DNA of 64,000 nucleotides from Schistocephalus solidus (taxonomy: Eukaryota > Platyhelminthes > Cestoda > Diphyllobothriidea > Diphyllobothriidae), in assembly GCA_017591395.1 (NCBI GenBank), contig WEDG01002508.1, positions 186,001-250,000 on the forward strand, given 5' to 3'. Each line of letters opens with the position of its first letter. The stretch's first letter is position 1. The notes under the pieces are model-generated. The model had not been told where the DNA came from and did not search any database. It was given only the letters and a program-made list of their open reading frames with translations. Below are positions 59,211 through 64,000 of this stretch, one piece after another. Position numbers and translations under genes: made by a program.

Positions 59211-59699
59211 AGGTTCAGTACGGCGCCTCACAGTATTTATGGGTTCTGAACATGCTGGCTCTACAGCTATTCGTGCAGGGTGCACTGCAGGGGGGGGGGG
59301 GGTTAATGGCTGTCCTACTGATAATTGATTTGTTTCTCCTTCGCCTCGCCTGGGGGCTGTGTCGGGATGGCAAGTGCCATTGACCTCGTCTGCATTGCCC
59401 GCGTTTGTTGTCCCGGACCCGCATGTCTGTTTCTCGTACCTCGTTTGCATCTGTCCGTGCACGTCTCATCGGTGGTTGCTGAGTCGTTGCCGGGTTGGAG
59501 ACGCCCATCATCGGTGTTCGTACGCAAACTATGTTCACCTGCGTCCATGTTCATGCCTGGCCGGAGGTCTTGCTGGTTCGTGTTCTCCGCGGTTATCACA
59601 TCGAATGTGTTGGTGTGTTGCATAGGTTCACCCAGGCATGTGTTCTGGCTCGTTATGCGTTTGCTCGCGACCGTGAACAGGGTCAGGCGAATGACCCGT

Positions 59700-60410
59700 G
59701 CTCTTATCCAGGACTGCCAGTTGAGGCTGCAGAAATACCGCAGAATTTTGAGCCAGATTATTCCGAAGTGTTTTGAGCTCATAGGAGAGAACGGTGTATC
59801 ACTTTTGGACCGAGTAATAAATATTCGAGCCAGAGAACTGCGATCTAGACGAGATATGGAGCTGAGAGTTAAATTCCAAAAGTTAAGCCCCACCACCCAA
59901 GATCACGACGAGACGCTGGTCCACAATTTATCCTCCAAAGAACTTACACCGGTACAGTTTCAAGTGCTAAAAACATGAAGCATCCTTCAACACTGCGGAT
60001 GCTGATCCGGTTGATCTTGTGGCCACCATTGAGTCGGTCTTAAAAGCACTCCCAGGAGGCGGAAGATACAAAGCACCTCATCAGACAACAAGTTACGTCC
60101 TTACTGTTGACACACAAACCACGTGCAGCTATTCCAAGAATGGAGCAGGATGCCCTCAGGACACTGAACGCTGACAGGAGCATCGTGATACTGCCAGCCG
60201 ACAAGGGACGTTCCACAGTAGTACTCGATAAGTCGGAATACCTCCGGAAGGCCAACGCTCTACTCGATGACCGTCATGCCTACCTCAGGTGCGATGGAGA
60301 TCCTATGAAGAAGCTAGTGGCAAAAATCAACGTGACGCTCGCTAGTTTGCAGAGTAACGGGGCCATCTCTAAAAGCTGAACGACTGACAATAAAACCTAC
60401 AGATTCGGCC
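59700..60410 (+). pseudogene. PLE ORF, N-terminal part before the RT core
   Basis: Read across two frameshifts. The first segment contains CFELIGENGVSLLDRVINIR and VHNLSSKELTPVQFQVLK, ending in a premature stop at 59976-59978 (an extra A in AAAACATGA). Next, through a frame change, come EASFNTADADPVDLVATIE and then 60107-60379 with PRAAIPRMEQDALRTLNADR, IVILPADKGRSTVVLDKSEY and ALLDDRHAYLRC. VILPADKGRSTVV is the conserved motif leading into the RT of Penelope-like elements. A frameshift near 60378 separates it from the core. Confidence 0.75.
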
Positions 60411-61283
60411 ATGGCGAGATTCTATGGGCTGCCCAAAGTACACAAACATGGTGCTCCACTTCGACCCATCATATCCCTGCGTGGAACACCCACATTCAAT
60501 CTGGCCAAATGGCTGTTCCGACGTCTGAAGTGCCTTACACCAGACTCTGATACAACGGTACGTTCAGCCGCCCATTTCTTGGAAAGACTCCGTGGTTTAC
60601 ACCTTAAGGCAGACGAAGTCATGGTATCATTTGATATTACCTCACTTTTAACCTCAATTCCTCAGAGCCTTGCAATTGAAACTATCAATGACTTGCTTGA
60701 GAACCGTTATGCCGAGGTAATCAATAGGCCTAAACGGGCGCACCTCATTCAGCTGCTCACTTTCTGCCTCAAAACCTACTTCACCTTTGAGGGAACGGTC
60801 TACGAACAGATCAAGGGGACTCCGATGGGTTCGCCGCTGTCTGGTTTCATTGCTGAGGCGGTCCTTCAAAGTTGGAGACACGTGTGTTCACGAAACACAG
60901 ACCAATATTTTTGGGTGAGGTATGTGGACGATACTTTCGTCGTTCTCAAGCGCGAAACGGTCACCGAATTTCACGCACTCCTGAACTCTATCTATCCGGA
61001 CATTCAGTTCACGATGGAGGCTGAGGCCAACAGTCAAATGGCGTTCTTAGACGTCCTAGTCCACCGTAAAACCGACGGCAGCCTAAGGACAACGGTATAT
61101 AGAAAGGCCACCAACACGCGTCAAGTCCTCAGTTACCAAAGTAACCACCCATTGTGCCACAAACGTAGCTGCGTACGGACGCTTTACAAACGGGCGGAAA
61201 CTCATTGTAGCGAGAAAGGCGACAAAGCAGCCGAGCTCCATTATCTTCAAACGAATGTTCATCTCCAACGGTTATCCTCGTAG
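60411..61283 (+). CDS. PLE reverse transcriptase core
   Basis: An uninterrupted 290-codon frame. It opens MARFYGLPKVHKHGAPLRPI (RT motif with GLPK-HK), continues VMVSFDITSLLTSIPQSLAI (first catalytic Asp in FDITSL), YEQIKGTPMGSPLSGFIAEA (the GTPMGSP loop) and YVDDTFVV (YVDD at 60921-60932), then AFLDVLVHRKTDGSLRTTVY and SNHPLCHKRSCVRTLYKRAE. All catalytic aspartates are present. The enzyme would reverse-transcribe element RNA at a nicked target. The stop at 61281-61283 follows a frameshift near 61250; the next frame continues the protein. The start given is only the first Met after the upstream frameshift. Confidence 0.85.
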   Translation: MARFYGLPKVHKHGAPLRPIISLRGTPTFNLAKWLFRRLKCLTPDSDTTVRSAAHFLERLRGLHLKADEVMVSFDITSLLTSIPQSLAIETINDLLENRYAEVINRPKRAHLIQLLTFCLKTYFTFEGTVYEQIKGTPMGSPLSGFIAEAVLQSWRHVCSRNTDQYFWVRYVDDTFVVLKRETVTEFHALLNSIYPDIQFTMEAEANSQMAFLDVLVHRKTDGSLRTTVYRKATNTRQVLSYQSNHPLCHKRSCVRTLYKRAETHCSEKGDKAAELHYLQTNVHLQRLSS

Positions 61284-62196
61284 CTTCATCGAACGCAGCA
61301 GACAACTGAGGCAAGTTATAAGACCAGTGATAGAACCACTGAAAGTGTGGCGGGCAATGCCATATATCGAGAACGTATCTGAAGCTGTTGTGCGTCTCTT
61401 ACAACCATTGGGGATCGGCGTCGCCCACAAACCTGAGGCGACAATAAGACGTCTGGTCATGAGACCCAAGGCCCCCCTGTCACGCGGCGAAACGGCGAAC
61501 GTCGTCTATCGTGTTCAGTGCGGTTCCTGTGAGGCGAACTATGTCGGAGAGACCGGTAAGCGACTACAGACCCGCATGAGTGAGCACGCAAGGGCCGTAA
61601 GAAGGATGGATCAGCTCTCGTTGGTGGCGGAACACTGTGCGGCCTCTGGTCACACCTTTTCTTTCCATGACGCCGAAATCCTAGGCCGAGGTATCGACCA
61701 AACAGCCAGAGAAACGCTCGAAGCCTGGCACACCATACCTTCTTCCATTAACCGCTGTACGATTCTCCCGGCGGCCTACCAGGCCTTAAGAGTGCGACTC
61801 AATCAACAGAATCGCAGGCAAGAATTCAAACTGTTCACGGTCGCGAGCAAACGCATAACGAGCCAGAACACATGCCTGGGTGAACCTATGCAACACACCA
61901 ACACATTCGATGTGATAACCGCGGAGAACACGAACCAGCAAGACCTCCGGCCAGGCATGAACATGGACGCAGGTGAACATAGTTTGCGTACGAACACCGA
62001 TGATAGGCGTCTCCAACCCGGCAACGACTCAGCAACTACCGATGAGACGTGCACGGACAGATGCAAACGAGGTACGAGAAACAGACATGCGGGTCCGGGA
62101 CAACAAACGCGGGCAATGCAGACGAGGTCAATGGCACTTGCCATCCCGACACAGCCCCCAGGCGAGGCGAAGGAGAAACAAATCAATTATCAGTAG
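61255..62196 (+). CDS. PLE linker, GIY-YIG endonuclease and C-terminal tail
   Basis: A 313-codon frame that overlaps the RT frame by 29 bases in a different phase, the result of an indel. It contains NGYPRSFIERSRQLRQ, MPYIENVSEAVVRLLQPLGI, VVYRVQCGSCEANYVGETGK and RLQTRMSEHARAVR (the GIY-YIG core with a CxxC pair near 61519-61530), then AEHCAASGHTFSFHDAEILG and RETLEAWHTIPSSINRC. The last ~120 residues (GEPMQHTNTFDVITAENTNQ and on) lie in the inverted end and have no known domain. The endonuclease is thought to nick the target DNA. Confidence 0.85.
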   Translation: MFISNGYPRSFIERSRQLRQVIRPVIEPLKVWRAMPYIENVSEAVVRLLQPLGIGVAHKPEATIRRLVMRPKAPLSRGETANVVYRVQCGSCEANYVGETGKRLQTRMSEHARAVRRMDQLSLVAEHCAASGHTFSFHDAEILGRGIDQTARETLEAWHTIPSSINRCTILPAAYQALRVRLNQQNRRQEFKLFTVASKRITSQNTCLGEPMQHTNTFDVITAENTNQQDLRPGMNMDAGEHSLRTNTDDRRLQPGNDSATTDETCTDRCKRGTRNRHAGPGQQTRAMQTRSMALAIPTQPPGEAKEKQINYQ

Positions 62197-62302
62197 GACA
62201 GCCATTAACCCCCCCACCCCCCTGCAGTGCACCCTGCACGAATAGCTGTAGAGCCAGCATGTTCAGAACCCATAAATACTGTGAGGCGCCGTACTGAACC
62301 TA

Positions 62303-62342
62303 CCTCCGACGATGGAATCTTGTTTAATTTTGAAACGTCAGG
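62303..62342 (+). ncRNA. Hammerhead-like motif in the right PLE end
   Basis: The plus-strand counterpart of the motif at 59169-59210: CCT (62303-62305), CCGACGA (62306-62312), GGAATC...AATTTT as stem II with one lost pair, GAA (62332-62334), ACGT (62335-62338) as loop-less stem III, C at 62339, AGG (62340-62342) closing stem I. The two ends would yield RNAs cut at equivalent points if active. The shared C in place of U4 makes activity uncertain. Confidence 0.45.
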
Positions 62343-62380
62343 ATATTAAACCTATTGTTCCCGTGATCGCCTCTTCTTCT

Positions 62381-62696
62381 TCCAACTGATCCACCATCCA
62401 CCCTCCCCCTACAGCACCGGGACCCGCAGTTGTTCCACCTCCCCCTTCCCCTAGCTCACAATCTAACATGACTCACCTTTTTACAAGCCAATGGTCTGTC
62501 GGTCCTGTCACGCCTGCCTGTCTAGTGCGACATTCTAACACTCACTTTTTATTTATTTCGTCTCACGACGGGTTGGTGTGACCAGCTCGAAAATTCACGA
62601 GTACAACTCGCATTTTCCGAAGAACCTCTCCTCTTTTCATTATATCATCTCGGAATGCATACTATCTCTGATCTACATATATATATATATATATGA
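62381..62696. other. Flank between PLE and SINE
   Basis: It starts pyrimidine-rich (CCACCATCCACCCTCCCCCT) and ends in a TA microsatellite (about 62676-62693). No gene or RNA is recognised. Confidence 0.4.
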
Positions 62697-62895
62697 AATG
62701 GAACCGACAAAGACAAGGGAGACCGGAATGGCCATTTCTGGCTTATTAGCCGTCATCAGCCAGTCATACCCAATCCCAAGTGTGGCACACCTGGGATTCG
62801 AACCCACGACCTTTGGTTTTTGAGTCGAACGCTCTACCATTGAGCCACGGGCTCGTTGTTTTTGTCGGTTGTGATCGGTAATATGATGATAGTGT
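62697..62895 (-). repeat. Best-preserved tRNA-derived SINE-like copy
   Basis: On the minus strand the head reads GAGCCCGTGGCTCAATGGTA GAGCG (box A) and, about 25 bases on, GTGGGTTCGAATCCCAG (box B), as in a tRNA with internal RNA polymerase III promoter. The body (minus strand) then reads ATTGGGTATGACTGGCTGATG and GCTAATAAGCCAGAAATGGC. The outer ends ACCGACAAA (62703-62711) and TTTGTCGGT (62860-62868) are inverted repeats. No ORF belongs to it. Confidence 0.65.
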
Positions 62896-62997
62896 GGGGC
62901 TCACCGATCTGCTTAAGAAACATGTATGTTCCGTTGTGCCCTGGAGCTCAGACTAGAGCCCTCGCAGGCGGTCGCATAGCGACGTGTAGCATATGAT

Positions 62998-63125
62998 GAA
63001 ATGGAACCGACAAAGACAAGGGAGACCAGAATGACAATTTCTGGCTTATTAGCCGTCATCAGCCAGTCATACCCAATCCCAAGTGTGGCACACCCGGGTT
63101 CGAATCCCAGGACGAAGTTTTCCAG
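62998..63125 (-). repeat. Truncated tRNA-derived SINE-like copy, tandem with the previous
   Basis: From ATGAAATGGAACCGACAAAG to GGGTTCGAATCCCAGGAC it repeats 62690-62800 with few changes, including AAGTGTGGCACACC. It lacks most of the tRNA-like head beyond box B, ending about 63113. Confidence 0.6.
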
Positions 63126-63845
63126 CAACTTTCCCGGTAACTCAGCAAAAACCTCATATATGACTTACGCAAAAGTGACGAGGATCAACTCGGTCAATTG
63201 GAGGTCAAGCAAATAAGGAAGGTAGGAGGTAATGTTAACTGCAGTGGACCTTAGAGATTATTGCTAATGAATGAAGGCAAATAAGCGAGTCCCCGCTTTT
63301 TTTGCCAACAGGTTTAAGGCGTGATCACAGCGAAGGTATATCATTCTACGTAAATAAAATTAGTAGACACGCTATGTGAATATAGTTTACGAGGACACTA
63401 ACTTCAATGCTCAACCTGAAAAAAATATACCATTCAGTCAAATGATCACTAATTAGGTTAGATATTGCCTCTAAATCCAGAAAAGGTGTTGGCTGAAAGG
63501 AAAGCATATTTAGAAGTGAGAAGTGAAGATGTCTTTAAGCTGAGTGAATAGGCAGCAGTAGAATCGAAAGGAAATTACGAGAAATGCAAAAATGGTTCTC
63601 CTTGAAGGCGTACATCAATCTGAGGAAAAATAAAACAAGGCAAGTATCGAAGAAGAAGCTCAGGGCTTCTGAACCAAATTTCCGGTTTGCTGCTTAAACT
63701 CATGGGTAACCTAAATTCGTGCACTGTAGAAGTTTACTCCTCCAACCCTTTCCACTCTACTGATGGTCCAAAGAGTAACTTGGTTCACAAAATGACGTAA
63801 CCTGAGGATAGAAAGAATAACTGTCTACCGGCCATATCCCAGTAG
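63126..63845. other. Unassigned AT-rich stretch
   Basis: No gene, RNA or repeat recognised on either strand. Confidence 0.4.
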
Positions 63846-64000
63846 CCGCGTCGAGTGGCTACGGAGTGGGAGTGCCATAAAGGCCACATTAAGAAGGAGC
63901 CATTGCAACCTGACTCTCAGTCCGCCAGTCAGCCACTCCACACAAAACACACATTGGGCTGACCACGCGGTCCGAGTTATCCCGTCAGTTGGCAACCTTC
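63846..64000 (-). repeat. 3' module of the zinc-finger retrotransposon, cut by the window end
   Basis: The minus strand reads GAAGGTTGCCAACTGACGGG, then GTGTGGAGTGGCTGACTGGCGGACTG, AGTCAGGTTGCAATGGCTCC and TTCTTAATGTGGCCTTTATGG. This is the start of the second 3' module. The element's coding part would lie beyond the right edge. Confidence 0.6.

Larger units (their letters stand above)
59131..62380 (+). mobile_element. Well-preserved Penelope-like element with 550-bp inverted ends
   Basis: The left end 59131-59680 and the right end 61831-62380 are reverse complements of equal length with very few differences. The main one is a 13-G run at 59290-59302 against an interrupted C-run near 62208-62222. 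The right end also encodes the C-terminal tail of the protein, so frames at 59325-59978 and 59896-59315 are mirror images of that tail. Between the ends lie an N-terminal region, an RT and a GIY-YIG endonuclease with three frameshifts. No clear target-site duplication was found. Confidence 0.88.

Noticed and set aside
59315..59978. Long overlapping frames on both strands in the left PLE end (193 and 217 codons)
   Set aside because: Up to about 59680 they are mirror images of the C-terminal tail encoded at 61831-62196. Only the portion after about 59690 of the plus-strand frame belongs to the PLE N-terminal region.
1..64000. CRISPR arrays, bacterial operons or phage genes
   Set aside because: No regularly spaced short repeats with unique spacers and no dense same-strand ORFs; splice signals, LINE and Penelope relics mark the DNA as animal nuclear.

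Overview
The window looks like a gene-poor, repeat-rich stretch of a flatworm nuclear genome, most likely a diphyllobothriidean tapeworm (Spirometra/Schistocephalus type). That assignment is an inference. It rests on a non-LTR retrotransposon whose ORF ends in a run of C2H2 zinc fingers with a recurring RIGLVGHLRIHRTETG-like motif, a tail I associate with those worms, and on abundant Penelope-like elements (PLEs) with GIY-YIG endonuclease tails. Nothing resembles a bacterial operon, a CRISPR array or an organelle genome.

The only host gene I can support is one split gene on the + strand. Five exons (21393-21524, 40721-41178, 48290-48430, 50712-50976, about 56662-57440) together encode the kinase domain and C-terminal tail of a receptor-tyrosine-kinase-like protein. 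The first three splice junctions match exactly in phase and in kinase-fold order. The glycine loop, the APE-like segment and the C-lobe arginine motif are kept. The beta3 lysine, alphaC glutamate, HRD and DFG motifs are not recognisable, so this looks like a pseudokinase, perhaps PTK7/OTK-like (tentative). The ectodomain and transmembrane exons were not found and may lie upstream of the window.

Almost everything else is mobile DNA. Bases 955-5250 hold two convergent, decayed copies of the zinc-finger non-LTR retrotransposon. Further fragments or solo 3' untranslated modules lie at 12.5, 19.0, 26.6-27.3, 46.4, 54.1-55.4 and 63.9 kb. PLEs lie at 14.5-16.6, 27.5-28.6, 31.2-32.0, 35.2-35.7, 44.2-46.4, 48.5-50.6, 57.7-59.1 and 59.1-62.4 kb. 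Five of them carry an inverted copy of their own end at the 5' side. The 59.1-62.4 kb element is the best preserved and has 550-bp inverted ends containing a hammerhead-ribozyme-like fold. A separate pair of direct repeats at 28.6-29.2 kb also folds like hammerheads, 354 bp apart. tRNA-derived SINE-like copies are scattered at 13.3-14.5, 30.4, 55.5-56.3 and 62.7-63.1 kb, and a tRNA-like foldback lies at 36.1-36.6 kb.

The kinase gene and the transposons are interleaved: the 19-kb, 7-kb, 2.3-kb and 5.7-kb introns consist largely of, or are expanded by, these elements. The 2.3-kb intron is almost entirely one PLE. The intron/exon boundary of the fourth exon is also present as an inverted partial duplicate at 51.7-51.8 kb.
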